Of a DNA stretch of 46,759 nt, positions 16,778 through 24,977 are shown piece by piece. Positions within the stretch are counted from its first letter, which is position 1. Each line of letters begins with the position of its first letter. Both the position numbers and the translations under genes were made by a program. The stretch is from positions 1 to 46,759 of the forward strand of contig JBMNCR010000096.1 in assembly GCA_049366695.1 (NCBI GenBank), written 5' to 3'. The notes beneath the pieces are model-generated. The model was given only the letters and a program-made list of their open reading frames with translations. It had not been told where the DNA came from and made no database searches. Source of the stretch: JBMNCR01 sp049366695 (GTDB taxonomy: Bacteria; Bacillota; Clostridia; Eubacteriales; Alkalibacteraceae).

Positions 16778-18052
16778 TTATTATATATTATTTTATTTCT
16801 ATTTTCTTGTGGATATTATAGCAGGACTATTAAGGATAAGAAAAAGATAAATTTATTTAGTTGGTATTTATTAGGACAAGGAATCTTCTTTCTCGTTCCA
16901 TATATATTAATAAATATTTTCAATGTAGAATTTTGGTTTAGTCAATCAAATAAGACTATTTTACTCGGTATTCTTATTATAATAATATCTAATATAATAT
17001 CTTTTACTGTATATAAAATAAATGATATAAACAAAAGAAGTTTTAAAATGAGATATAATAAAATAATTAATAAATTTTTTATTTTAATAATCTATATATT
17101 ATCAATTTTTTCTTTTATATTTTGTTTGTATAACATATGGAGTATAGGAATTGAGAATATTACTAATAATATGATTTTAAGAATTCAACTCTCTGTTTTA
17201 GGTCCCTTTGCAATTATTTTAATGTTTCCTATAGGTCTATCTACTTATTATTGGATTTGCATGATAGAGGGTAATCGTACAATTTTGATAAAATGCAAAT
17301 CTATATTTTTTACTTTTATTGCTTTAGTAGTAGCTTTCTTTAGAGGTCAGCGAACAGACATAGTGTTAATTATAATGCTACCGTTGTTGTATGCATTTGA
17401 TAAAAAAAGGAAATTTAGTATACTGATAATTTGTTCTATGTGGCTAGTTTTATTTTCGTCTATTTATTCAATTATTTTTAAGGTTAATACTAATTATCTA
17501 GGTTTAAGCATTTTTGAATCAATAAAGAATATGCTTATTGGTGATATTGATAGAAATTGGAGTTATTGGATGGCTTTAAGTCAGTCTGAAATATTTTCTA
17601 ATAATATAATGTTCACGCCATATTCGGGATATATATATACTTTGTTTACATTTATACCCAGAGGAATCGTAAGTTTTAAAGGTTATTCAACTGAAACATG
17701 GTTTGTGTATTTTATGGGCAATAATTTTGTTCATGAATGGGGAGTAGCTGGTTTATCAAGTATTAATTGGGGACTAACGTTAAGTGGGTTAACGGAAGGC
17801 ATAATTAATGGTGGATATGTGGGGATAGTCTTCTATAGTATAATTGTTGGTTATGTATTAAAAAAAATGGAGATTTTAGTTATAAAATACAGATATTTAA
17901 CTGCATGTGTGCCTTTAGTTGCAATAATATTATCGGGTTATACATTTAATAATATAATTGTTATTTATCTACCAGTGATAATAACGCTAATGATATTTAA
18001 TAGGAGGGATATTTATAATCAGATTACAATAAGGGGATGTAAATGTGAGTGA
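16775..18052 (+). CDS. Wzy-like oligosaccharide repeat-unit polymerase with non-AUG start
   Basis: Read from ATT 16775 this gives 425 residues of an integral membrane protein with ten or more helices, the normal size for Wzy polymerases. The ATG at 17048 would discard 91 residues including at least three hydrophobic segments (ILLYIILFLFSCGYY, GIFFLVPYILIN, LLGILIIIISNIISF) and has only a weak site. The central part has FFRGQRTDIVLI and a large extracellular loop near GDIDRNWSYWMALSQSE and YTLFTFIPRG, as in O-antigen polymerases. It polymerises flipped repeat units outside the membrane. It overlaps the next gene by 8 bases. ATT initiation would imply low or factor-dependent expression; a sequencing error or recent start-codon mutation is the alternative. 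Confidence 0.75.
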   Translation: MLLYIILFLFSCGYYSRTIKDKKKINLFSWYLLGQGIFFLVPYILINIFNVEFWFSQSNKTILLGILIIIISNIISFTVYKINDINKRSFKMRYNKIINKFFILIIYILSIFSFIFCLYNIWSIGIENITNNMILRIQLSVLGPFAIILMFPIGLSTYYWICMIEGNRTILIKCKSIFFTFIALVVAFFRGQRTDIVLIIMLPLLYAFDKKRKFSILIICSMWLVLFSSIYSIIFKVNTNYLGLSIFESIKNMLIGDIDRNWSYWMALSQSEIFSNNIMFTPYSGYIYTLFTFIPRGIVSFKGYSTETWFVYFMGNNFVHEWGVAGLSSINWGLTLSGLTEGIINGGYVGIVFYSIIVGYVLKKMEILVIKYRYLTACVPLVAIILSGYTFNNIIVIYLPVIITLMIFNRRDIYNQITIRGCKCE

Positions 18053-18878
18053 GGTAGTTTCAATAATTATGGGAATATATAATTGTGAAGATACTCTAAA
18101 GGAAACGCTTGATACAGTAATAAATCAAACGAATAAAGATTGGAAATTAATTATGTGTGATGATGGATCAATTGATAAAACATATCAAATTGCTCATGAT
18201 TATTACTCGAAAGATAATAGAATTAAGTTGATTAAAAATCAACACAATCTAGGTTTAGCAAAAACATTGAATAATTGTTTACAGCATGCAACTGGTAAGT
18301 ACATTATGAGACATGATGGTGATGATCTTATGGTGAAAGATAGAATAGAAAAACAAGTTAATTATATGAATAGTCACAATTGTGATGCATGTGGGTCAGA
18401 TGCATATCTCTTTGATGAATCAGGAGTTTGGGGGGTTCGACAATCAGATAAAAAACCAAATAAAAATAGCATGATATTAGACAGCCCATTTATACATCCT
18501 ACTGTAATTATTAAGAGGGATGTACTGAAAGAAGTGGGTGGGTATTCAGATAACAACTTAACTAAGCAAAGGCTTGAAGATTATGATTTATGGATTAAGC
18601 TTTTTGAAGGAAAATTTATTTTACATAATATTAATGAACCTCTAATCTATTTTCGAGAAAATAAGAATTCATATGATAGAAAGAAGAAAAAATATAGAAT
18701 AACAGAGACAAGGGCTAGATTAGAAGCGTGTAGACGTTTAAATATTTCTTATATGAGAAGAGTGTTTGCATTAAAACCGCTAATTGTAATGGTGATACCA
18801 AGAAAATTTTTAAGATATTATCATATATATAAATCAACAGTAAAATGTAGAGGAGAATCGTATGGAAAAAATTCCTAG
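18045..18878 (+). CDS. Glycosyltransferase family 2
   Basis: 277 residues from GTG 18045, overlapping the polymerase stop. The GT-A fold is clear: VSIIMGIYNCEDTLKETLD, a DDGSIDKT nucleotide-binding motif, NLGLAKTLNNCL, and the metal-binding aspartates in RHDGDDLM. A PFIHPTVIIKRDVLKEVGGY acceptor loop and the ED motif in RLEDYDLWIKL follow. Inverting sugar transfer on the cytoplasmic side of the lipid-linked repeat unit is expected. It resembles WaaE/EpsE-type enzymes; the sugar is unknown. The basic C-terminus may touch the membrane. Confidence 0.9.
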   Translation: MSEVVSIIMGIYNCEDTLKETLDTVINQTNKDWKLIMCDDGSIDKTYQIAHDYYSKDNRIKLIKNQHNLGLAKTLNNCLQHATGKYIMRHDGDDLMVKDRIEKQVNYMNSHNCDACGSDAYLFDESGVWGVRQSDKKPNKNSMILDSPFIHPTVIIKRDVLKEVGGYSDNNLTKQRLEDYDLWIKLFEGKFILHNINEPLIYFRENKNSYDRKKKKYRITETRARLEACRRLNISYMRRVFALKPLIVMVIPRKFLRYYHIYKSTVKCRGESYGKNS

Positions 18879-19578
18879 GATAATACATTATTGTTGGTTT
18901 GGAAAAGGTAGTATGTCAAAATTAGCAGTAAAATGTATACAAAGTTGGGAGAAAAATTTACCTGATTATGATATTAAATTGTGGAATGAAGATAATTTTG
19001 ATTTAGAAAAGAATAAGTATGTAAAAGAAGCTTATGAAGCAAAAAAATATGCTTTTGTAACTGATTATGTAAGGTTATATGCTCTTTTTAATGATGGGGG
19101 GATATATATGGATACTGACGTTGAGGTAGTTAAAAGACTAGATGTTTTTTTGCATTATGAAGCTTTTATTGGATTTCAAACTGAAGAAGAGATACAGACA
19201 GGTTTGATGGCTTCAAAACCCAAAAAACATTGGATTAAAAAGTTGTTAATAGCATATGAAGATAAAAAATTTATTAATAATAATGGCAATTTTGATTTAA
19301 CGGCAAATGTATCTTTAATTACTAAAAAATTAATAGATATGGGATTAAATCTTGGAAATGAATTTCAATTAATGAAGAATGGAGTAGCTGTATATCCAAT
19401 AGAATATTTTTGCGCTAAAGATTATAGAACTGGAAAAATAAGAAAAACAAAAAATACATATACAATACATCATTTCTCAGGTTCTTGGTTGTCATCAAGA
19501 GAAAAGATTAAATCAAAAGTACGAAAAATGATTGGAGAAAAATTATATAATTTTGCAAAAACCGTAATAAAAAAGTAA
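18862..19578 (+). CDS. DXD-motif glycosyltransferase (OCH1/TcdB-type catalytic domain)
   Basis: 238 residues with ATG 18862 inside the end of the preceding gene and AGAGGAGA upstream. Motifs of the Gly_transf_sug/GT32 group are IPRIIHYCWFG, CIQSWEKNLPDY, KKYAFVTDYVRLYALF and the metal-binding GGIYMDTDVEVV. No signal peptide. Such enzymes in capsule loci add a hexose to the lipid-linked unit. The overlap with the GT2 gene argues for translational coupling and joint function. Confidence 0.88.
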   Translation: MEKIPRIIHYCWFGKGSMSKLAVKCIQSWEKNLPDYDIKLWNEDNFDLEKNKYVKEAYEAKKYAFVTDYVRLYALFNDGGIYMDTDVEVVKRLDVFLHYEAFIGFQTEEEIQTGLMASKPKKHWIKKLLIAYEDKKFINNNGNFDLTANVSLITKKLIDMGLNLGNEFQLMKNGVAVYPIEYFCAKDYRTGKIRKTKNTYTIHHFSGSWLSSREKIKSKVRKMIGEKLYNFAKTVIKK

Positions 19579-19627
19579 AAATTTAAATATAAATCTTGAA
19601 AAGGACTTGTTGAGATAAAGGTGATTT

Positions 19628-20299
19628 ATGAAAATTAACAAGATTGTCCCTGGATTTATTAAAGAATATATATTACTAATGAAACTTAGAGTTAGATTTC
19701 CTAATTGTAAGATATATTCATATTTGATAGGATCTAGTTCAAAAATCGGTAATAAAGTAATTATTATGCATAATTCAGTAATACACAATAATTGTATAAT
19801 TGAGGATTATAGTTATATAAACACAAATACAGTTGTTGGATATGCACACATTGGAAAGTTTTGTTCCATAGGATGTAATTGTCAAATAGGCATACACAAT
19901 CACCCAATTAATTACGTAAGTACTTCTCCGTACACTTACGGTAAAGATAATATTTTTGATGAACCAAGTTTTTACGAAGATTTCCAGAATAAAACTATAG
20001 TAGGTAATGATTGCTGGATAGGGAGTAATGTAATAATAATGCAAGGTGTTAAAATCGGCGATGGTGCTATTATTGCAGCTGGATCAGTAGTAACAAAGAA
20101 TGTTGAGCCATATGGCATCGTAGCTGGGGTTCCGAGTAAACTTATTAATAAAAGATTTGATCAGCCTGAGATTGATTATTTATTAAAGCTTAAATGGTGG
20201 GATATGGACATTGATAACATAAAAAAATATAAAGACATGTTTATAAATAAAGAAAACTGGTTTTCATTTATTAAAAGTACAAATTTATGTGATAAGTAA
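19628..20299 (+). CDS. Left-handed beta-helix acetyltransferase (CatB/VatD-like)
   Basis: This 223-residue protein has hexapeptide repeats from about residue 38 to 175 (IGNKVIIMHNSVIHNNCII, IGKFCSIGCNCQIG) and the catalytic His/xenobiotic-acetyltransferase region around GIHNHPINYVST, followed by VGNDCWIGSNVIIMQGVKIGDGAIIAAGSVV. RBS AAAGGTGA precedes ATG. Unlike PglD it lacks an N-terminal Rossmann domain, so it is less certain that it N-acetylates the 4-amino sugar; O-acetylation of the repeat unit is equally likely. Acetyl-CoA is the expected donor. Confidence 0.88.
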   Translation: MKINKIVPGFIKEYILLMKLRVRFPNCKIYSYLIGSSSKIGNKVIIMHNSVIHNNCIIEDYSYINTNTVVGYAHIGKFCSIGCNCQIGIHNHPINYVSTSPYTYGKDNIFDEPSFYEDFQNKTIVGNDCWIGSNVIIMQGVKIGDGAIIAAGSVVTKNVEPYGIVAGVPSKLINKRFDQPEIDYLLKLKWWDMDIDNIKKYKDMFINKENWFSFIKSTNLCDK

Positions 20300-20336
20300 T
20301 ATTTTATGCTATTAGTATGTATTGATGGAGAAATAT

Positions 20337-21872
20337 ATGAAAAGAACTGCATTTGTTATAGTTGTTATTACTCTTTTATCAAAAATTCTTGGACTTGTTA
20401 GAGATGTTACATTGGCATATTATTATGGTGCTTCTAATGTTAGTGATGCTTATTTAATATCTCTAACAATACCTGGAATTATTTTTACTTTTATAGGGGT
20501 AGGGCTTAGCACAAGCTTTATCCCAATATATAGTAATATTTTAAATGATGGAGATCAAAAATCTGCACATAGATTTATGAGTAATACTATAAATTTCTTA
20601 TTATTAATATGTACAATTATTGCTTTTATTTGTATTTTGTTTGCTAAGCCTAGTGTAAAATTATTTGCTTCTGGTTTTAAAGGTGAAACTCTTGAAATGG
20701 CAGTTGGTTTTACGCGTATTAGTATATTTGGAATTTACTTTTCAGGTCTAATAAATATATACAGTAGTTATTTAAATGTTAATAACAAATTTGTTGTACC
20801 AACAATTATGGGAATACCTTTTAATCTAACGATAATGTTGTCAATAGTGCTTAGCATTAATGTAAATACTATGATGCTATCAATTGGTAACGTCTTAGCT
20901 GTTGCATTTCAATTCCTTTTTTTATTATTATTTGTGCGTAAAGAAGGTTATAGATATAAGATATTGTTAGATAAAAATGATAAGTACTTACGTAAAATGA
21001 TTCGTTTGTCTTTGCCGGTTATTTTAGGTGTGTCTGTAAATCAAATTAATACTTTAGTAGATAGAACTATTGCTTCAAATATTGTTCTAGGTGGGATCTC
21101 AGCTTTGAACTATGCAGATAAATTGAATTTATTTATTAATGGTGTATTTGTAATGCCTATAGCAATTGTTATGTATCCTATGATTTCAAAGATGGCTGCT
21201 GAGAAAAACTTTGAAGGATTAAAAAAATCAATTTTTGAAGTGATTAATGTAATAAGTTTATTAGTTATTCCCATAACAATTGGAGCGATAATATTTTCGA
21301 AGCAGTTTATTTGTATATTGTTTGGAAGAGGGGCATTTGATAATACAGCTATTAAAATTACAGCAGATGCGTTATTTTTTTATTCAATAGGAATGATTGG
21401 AGTTGGATTTCGTGAAGTGTTATCAAGAGTTTTTTATTCTCTTCAAGATACTAAAACACCAATGGTAAATGCAGGAATTTCAATGTTATTAAATATTGTT
21501 TTAAATATTATTTTATCAAAATATTTAGGGATTGGGGGGCTTGCATTTGCAACAAGTTTATCGGCGATATTTTGTAGTTTTTTATTGTTTATTAGTCTTC
21601 GCAAGAAGATAGGAGCATTTGGCATAAAAAATATAAGCATTACATTTTTAAAAATATGTTGTGCTTCACTGATAATGGGTTTTCTAACGAAATTATCATA
21701 TAATGCTCTATTAAACATAATAAATACTAATTTTTCTTTGCTTATATCAATTGGAATTGGTGTATTAACTTACTTTGTTATTATATATTTTATGAGGATT
21801 GAGGATGTAGATATAATCGCTTATACTATTATAAGTAAATTTAGAAAAATAGCTTCTAATATTAACCAATGA
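20337..21872 (+). CDS. MurJ/MVF-family lipid-linked oligosaccharide flippase (Wzx role)
   Basis: 511 residues from ATG 20337 with GGAG 6 bases upstream; TTG 20322 and ATG 20325 are poorer. Fourteen or so hydrophobic helices are visible and the N-terminus KRTAFVIVVITLLSKILGLVRDVTLA plus DAYLISLTIPG is typical of the MurJ family. Inside a polysaccharide cluster with no other flippase, it probably exports the undecaprenyl-linked repeat unit; a housekeeping lipid II role cannot be excluded. It follows the acetyltransferase by 37 bases. Confidence 0.85.
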   Translation: MKRTAFVIVVITLLSKILGLVRDVTLAYYYGASNVSDAYLISLTIPGIIFTFIGVGLSTSFIPIYSNILNDGDQKSAHRFMSNTINFLLLICTIIAFICILFAKPSVKLFASGFKGETLEMAVGFTRISIFGIYFSGLINIYSSYLNVNNKFVVPTIMGIPFNLTIMLSIVLSINVNTMMLSIGNVLAVAFQFLFLLLFVRKEGYRYKILLDKNDKYLRKMIRLSLPVILGVSVNQINTLVDRTIASNIVLGGISALNYADKLNLFINGVFVMPIAIVMYPMISKMAAEKNFEGLKKSIFEVINVISLLVIPITIGAIIFSKQFICILFGRGAFDNTAIKITADALFFYSIGMIGVGFREVLSRVFYSLQDTKTPMVNAGISMLLNIVLNIILSKYLGIGGLAFATSLSAIFCSFLLFISLRKKIGAFGIKNISITFLKICCASLIMGFLTKLSYNALLNIINTNFSLLISIGIGVLTYFVIIYFMRIEDVDIIAYTIISKFRKIASNINQ

Positions 21873-22011
21873 TATAACCTGTTTTTAGCATTTTCGACAT
21901 GTGTTATTGGTATTATAATATTGAGCTTTTTAACTGTATCTTTTTTATTTATAAGATTAAAATTTAATTGTAATGTAATAATAAAAGATAAAGTTATTAA
22001 GGGAGTTATAA

Positions 22012-22572
22012 ATGAATAAAAAAATATTTTATGGGTTATTGACTTGTGTAGCTATTTCTTTTGCAATTGGGTATATGCTTTGGCAGGATCATTCAATAAC
22101 CTTATCACCAAAATTGAATAATTTAACAGAAGAATTTATAAATAATGAAAATAGTAATTATTCAAATAAGGAACAGTTAATTAATGATGATGATAGTGAT
22201 CTTGAAATAAATATTGATGAAAGCAATGAGAATATCGAAAATAGCGATACTATGCAGAATAACTGTATAAATGAAAAGACTTCTAAAAGGAATCCTGAAG
22301 TAATTGAAACTATGAATATAGTAATTGATGAATTAGAAGATGTAAAGCACTCAATAGATGATACAAAACAAGAAGAATTTATATCTATGTTGCAAGAATC
22401 ATTAAATAGTGCAAAAGATGCTAATTATTCTATAGACAAAGACGTTTCTTCACTATCATCAGTATATGAGACTTTTACAGATTCTCAAAAAAGAAAGATT
22501 CAATCATCTATAATGTCAAAAGTTAACATTCGTTACTTACTATTTCTCAAGGAGACATTTGGCTTGTATTGA
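22012..22572 (+). CDS. Exported or membrane-anchored acidic protein of unknown function
   Basis: This 186-residue protein has one N-terminal hydrophobic helix (about 5-24), then an Asn/Asp/Glu-rich low-complexity stretch (about 40-95) and a helical C-terminal half (ETMNIVIDELEDVKHSID to the end) that looks like a short helical-hairpin domain. RBS AAGGGAG. It follows the flippase in the same direction and shares general composition with the proteins at 9412 and 22717. No known domain recognised. The position at the end of a polysaccharide cluster suggests an extracellular matrix partner. Confidence 0.65.
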   Translation: MNKKIFYGLLTCVAISFAIGYMLWQDHSITLSPKLNNLTEEFINNENSNYSNKEQLINDDDSDLEINIDESNENIENSDTMQNNCINEKTSKRNPEVIETMNIVIDELEDVKHSIDDTKQEEFISMLQESLNSAKDANYSIDKDVSSLSSVYETFTDSQKRKIQSSIMSKVNIRYLLFLKETFGLY

Positions 22573-22716
22573 ATATTTTTATAATTATTTAAGAAATGTG
22601 ATTAATATAATATAAGAAATTTTTAAGAGATAAAGACTTGATGAATTACCGTATTTTAGTAAGGATAGTTTAATTAAGTTAAATCAAATAATAAAATAAA
22701 AGTGCTGGAGGTTAAT

Positions 22717-22965
22717 ATGAAAAAAATTATATGTTCATTAGTTATAATATTTATTATTGTAGTAGTTTTAGGAAATAATTATTTTCATAATTCGGTATAC
22801 TCTAAGGAAGAAATCAGAAAAATTAATAATGAAATAAGATCTAATTATACTGAAACTTCAGATATTAGCGAACAAATAAATCCTATTTCAGATAATTTGA
22901 TTGATGAAAATGAAAGTACTGATGACTCTATAGGTAAGAGCTCAACTTTTAAAACAACTAATTAA
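22717..22965 (+). CDS. Short exported protein, paralogue of the 9412 protein N-terminus
   Basis: 82 residues from ATG 22717 with GGAGG 5 bases upstream (an in-frame GTG at 22702 is less likely). The N-terminal hydrophobic helix is followed by YFHNSVYSKEEIRKINNEI, matching FINKSTYNQNQIEEINNVI of the protein at 9412. The Ig-like domain and DEEPT tail of that relative are absent. It is either a shortened paralogue or an independent small exported protein; no frame remnant of an Ig domain follows it. Confidence 0.6.
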   Translation: MKKIICSLVIIFIIVVVLGNNYFHNSVYSKEEIRKINNEIRSNYTETSDISEQINPISDNLIDENESTDDSIGKSSTFKTTN

Positions 22966-23036
22966 TATATTTTATTTTAATATATGACTTATGTTTGGCT
23001 GTTTTTTTATTATGTTTTGCATTATAATATAATTAT

Positions 23037-23092
23037 TTGGAAAGTTGGAAAGTTGGAAAGTTGGAAAGTTGGAAAGTTGATAAGTTGGTCAG
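23037..23092 (+). repeat. Tandem 8-base TTGGAAAG repeat
   Basis: Five perfect TTGGAAAG units (23037-23076) are followed by degenerate units TTGATAAG and TTGGTCAG. Single or double units of the same sequence lie beside stop codons near 24240, 26659, 28952, 38459 and 39007, and inverted near 29358-29400. Confidence 0.92.
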
Positions 23093-23169
23093 GAAATGAC
23101 GGCGATATACCATTAAAGTGGAAGGTTGTAACTTGAAAATAAATAATATTTTTGGGAGGATATCAAGTT

Positions 23170-24222
23170 ATGGGTAAATTAATAATTGGCATAATTTTCG
23201 GTGGCAAATCCGGAGAGCATGATGTTTCTCTTATGTCTGCTACTAATGTTCTTGAAGCTATTGATAAGGAAAAATATGAGACAGTACAAATAGGAATAAC
23301 AAAAAAAGGCAAATGGATGATTTATACTGGAAAAATCGATAGTATAAAAGACGGGACATGGGAAACTGATAATGATAATTTAATAGTTGGATTTTCTGTT
23401 TTTGATCATCCTGTTTTTAAATCAATTGACGTATTTTTTCCTGTTTTGCATGGTCCTAATGGTGAAGATGGAACAGTTCAGGGACTATTGAAACTAATTG
23501 ATAAACCTTTTGTAGGGTGTGGGGTACTTGCTTCTTCCGTAGGTATGGATAAAGTATATTCAAAGATACTATTTAAAAATGCGGGAATTCCTACTGGAGA
23601 TCATATGTCTCTTTATGAGAAGGAGTGGGATTTAAAACAAGATAAGATGATTCATAATATTGAATATACATTAAAGTATCCCTTTTTTGTAAAACCTGCT
23701 AATATGGGTTCCAGTGTAGGCATATCAAAAATACATAATCGTGAAGAAATGTATAAGGGAATAACATCAGCATTTGAATTTGATAATAAACTGATTTTAG
23801 AAAAGGCGATTAATTGTCGGGAAATAGAATGTGCTGTATTAGGAAATGTTAGTCCGAAAGCATCGGTTTTAGGAGAGGTAATTCCTTCAAAAGAATTCTA
23901 TGATTATCAATCTAAATACTATGATGGAGATAAATCAATTTTGATTATTCCAGCAGATATTAATGACACTATATCAGATCTGATTAAAGAGTATGCAATA
24001 AAAGCTTTTAAAGCAATAAATGGGAGAGGGTTAGCTCGAGTAGATTTTTTTATTGATAAAGATACTAATGAGATATTAATAAATGAAATCAATACATTGC
24101 CAGGATTTACAAATATAAGTATGTATTCAAAGCTTTGGAAAGAAACGGGAATAGAATATAATAAGTTAATAGAAAAATTGATAAGTTTAGCTATTGATGA
24201 ATATAATCAAGGATGCAGATAG
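23170..24222 (+). CDS. ddl: D-alanine--D-alanine ligase
   Basis: 350 residues from ATG 23170 with GGGAGG 11 bases upstream (a start at 23152 would overlap that site). ATP-grasp ligase joining two D-alanines for the peptidoglycan stem. Motifs: FGGKSGEHDVSLMSA, FPVLHGPNGEDGTVQGLL, KPANMGSSVGISK, and C-terminal DKDTNEILINEINTLPGFT with the Mg-binding Glu/Asn. It is separated from the polysaccharide cluster by the tandem repeats and likely has its own promoter, which I could not locate. Specificity for D-Ala over D-Lac is usual for this length; I cannot confirm it by motif. Confidence 0.95.
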   Translation: MGKLIIGIIFGGKSGEHDVSLMSATNVLEAIDKEKYETVQIGITKKGKWMIYTGKIDSIKDGTWETDNDNLIVGFSVFDHPVFKSIDVFFPVLHGPNGEDGTVQGLLKLIDKPFVGCGVLASSVGMDKVYSKILFKNAGIPTGDHMSLYEKEWDLKQDKMIHNIEYTLKYPFFVKPANMGSSVGISKIHNREEMYKGITSAFEFDNKLILEKAINCREIECAVLGNVSPKASVLGEVIPSKEFYDYQSKYYDGDKSILIIPADINDTISDLIKEYAIKAFKAINGRGLARVDFFIDKDTNEILINEINTLPGFTNISMYSKLWKETGIEYNKLIEKLISLAIDEYNQGCR

Positions 24223-24314
24223 TTGAGGAAGAGTGAAAGTGGAAAGATGGAAAGTTGAGTAGTCTGTTAGGATGTGGGGATTCCTTTTGGGCTTGGGATT
24301 AAGCATCCTATTAT

Positions 24315-24345
24315 GTCATCCAGAGGAGCTTGCGATGAAGGATCT
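24315..24345 (+). repeat. Dispersed GTCATCC...GAAGGATCT element
   Basis: GTCATCCAGAGGAGCTTGCG continuing to ATGAAGGATCT; identical but for one base to the inverted copies at 29020-29050 and 29241-29271. Confidence 0.9.
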
Positions 24346-24425
24346 ATACTTGTATTACTTTCGGGATAGTTGAAAGCGTTGAAATGTTGGAAACATTATT
24401 TTCCATTTTATTCTGTAAAAAGTAT

Positions 24426-24447
24426 AAAGCCGTTTTTTCGGCTTTTT
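24426..24447 (+). terminator. Intrinsic terminator after the ddl region
   Basis: AAAGCCG, a T6 loop and CGGCTTTTT form a 7-bp hairpin with T tail. Confidence 0.75.
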
Positions 24448-24531
24448 ATTGTTTATAATATATAAAAATGATAAAATAAAATGCAACTTATTTATTAATA
24501 TAGATAATTCTACTAAGTGAGGTAAAAACAC

Positions 24532-24963
24532 ATGAGTGATAAAAAAAGAATTTGGATTTCTATAAAGGGCAAAACTCAACAGGAAGATGGACCTGAAGAT
24601 ACTGTTGAATTGATAACTCAAGGAGAAATTTATAAAAAGTCAAAGGGTGATTATATTATATATGATGAAACAGCTGTTTCAGGGCTTGAGGGAACAACAA
24701 CGACTCTAAGTATAGAAGGTGGAAAAATATCAATAATTAGGTTGGGTTCTACTAACTCACATATGATATTTGAAAAGGGAAGAAAAAACTATAATACATA
24801 TTCCACACCTTATGGTGATATGGCTATGACTGTATATACTAAAGATATTGATGTAAATTATAATAGTGATAATAATCCTACTAATATTTATGTAGATTAT
24901 AATATAGAGATAGAAGGATTAATGTCTTCTAGAAATATTATTGATATAGAAGTTAAGCATTAA
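24532..24963 (+). CDS. DUF1934 (YwiB-like) beta-barrel protein
   Basis: This 143-residue protein has the DUF1934 pattern: N-terminal IWISIKGKTQQEDGPEDTVEL, then YIIYDETAVSGLEGTTTTL, a run of beta strands, and NIYVDYNIEIEGL near the C-terminus. It is a small lipocalin-like barrel of unknown role. In Bacillus ywiB is beside argS, and here ArgS begins 14 bases downstream, which supports the assignment. RBS AGTGAGGTAAAAAC. Cytoplasmic; no signal peptide. Confidence 0.88.
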   Translation: MSDKKRIWISIKGKTQQEDGPEDTVELITQGEIYKKSKGDYIIYDETAVSGLEGTTTTLSIEGGKISIIRLGSTNSHMIFEKGRKNYNTYSTPYGDMAMTVYTKDIDVNYNSDNNPTNIYVDYNIEIEGLMSSRNIIDIEVKH

Positions 24964-24977
24964 AGTGAGGTAATGTA

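Larger units (their letters stand above)
24223..24531 (+). other. Repeat-bearing intergenic region
   Basis: No gene seen. It holds TTGGAAAG-like units (24238-24256), GGATTCCTTTTGGG at 24278-24291 (inverted copy at 39033-39046), the GTCATCC element at 24315-24345 and a terminator at 24426-24447. Confidence 0.7.

Noticed and set aside
17048..18052. Polymerase starting at ATG 17048
   Set aside because: It would leave 91 in-frame codons of membrane protein and a perfect AGGAGG unused; the ATG has only a weak site.
22966..23036. Hairpin from TAATATAT and ATATATTA-like arms as terminator
   Set aside because: Stem is purely A-T and lacks a following T tract of use.
23037..23092. CRISPR-like tandem repeat
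   Set aside because: Units are 8 bases with no spacers; no cas genes nearby. A simple tandem repeat.
24450..24531. T-box leader for argS
   Set aside because: No AGGGTGGNACCGCG-type antiterminator or specifier domain; the ywiB-like gene precedes argS.
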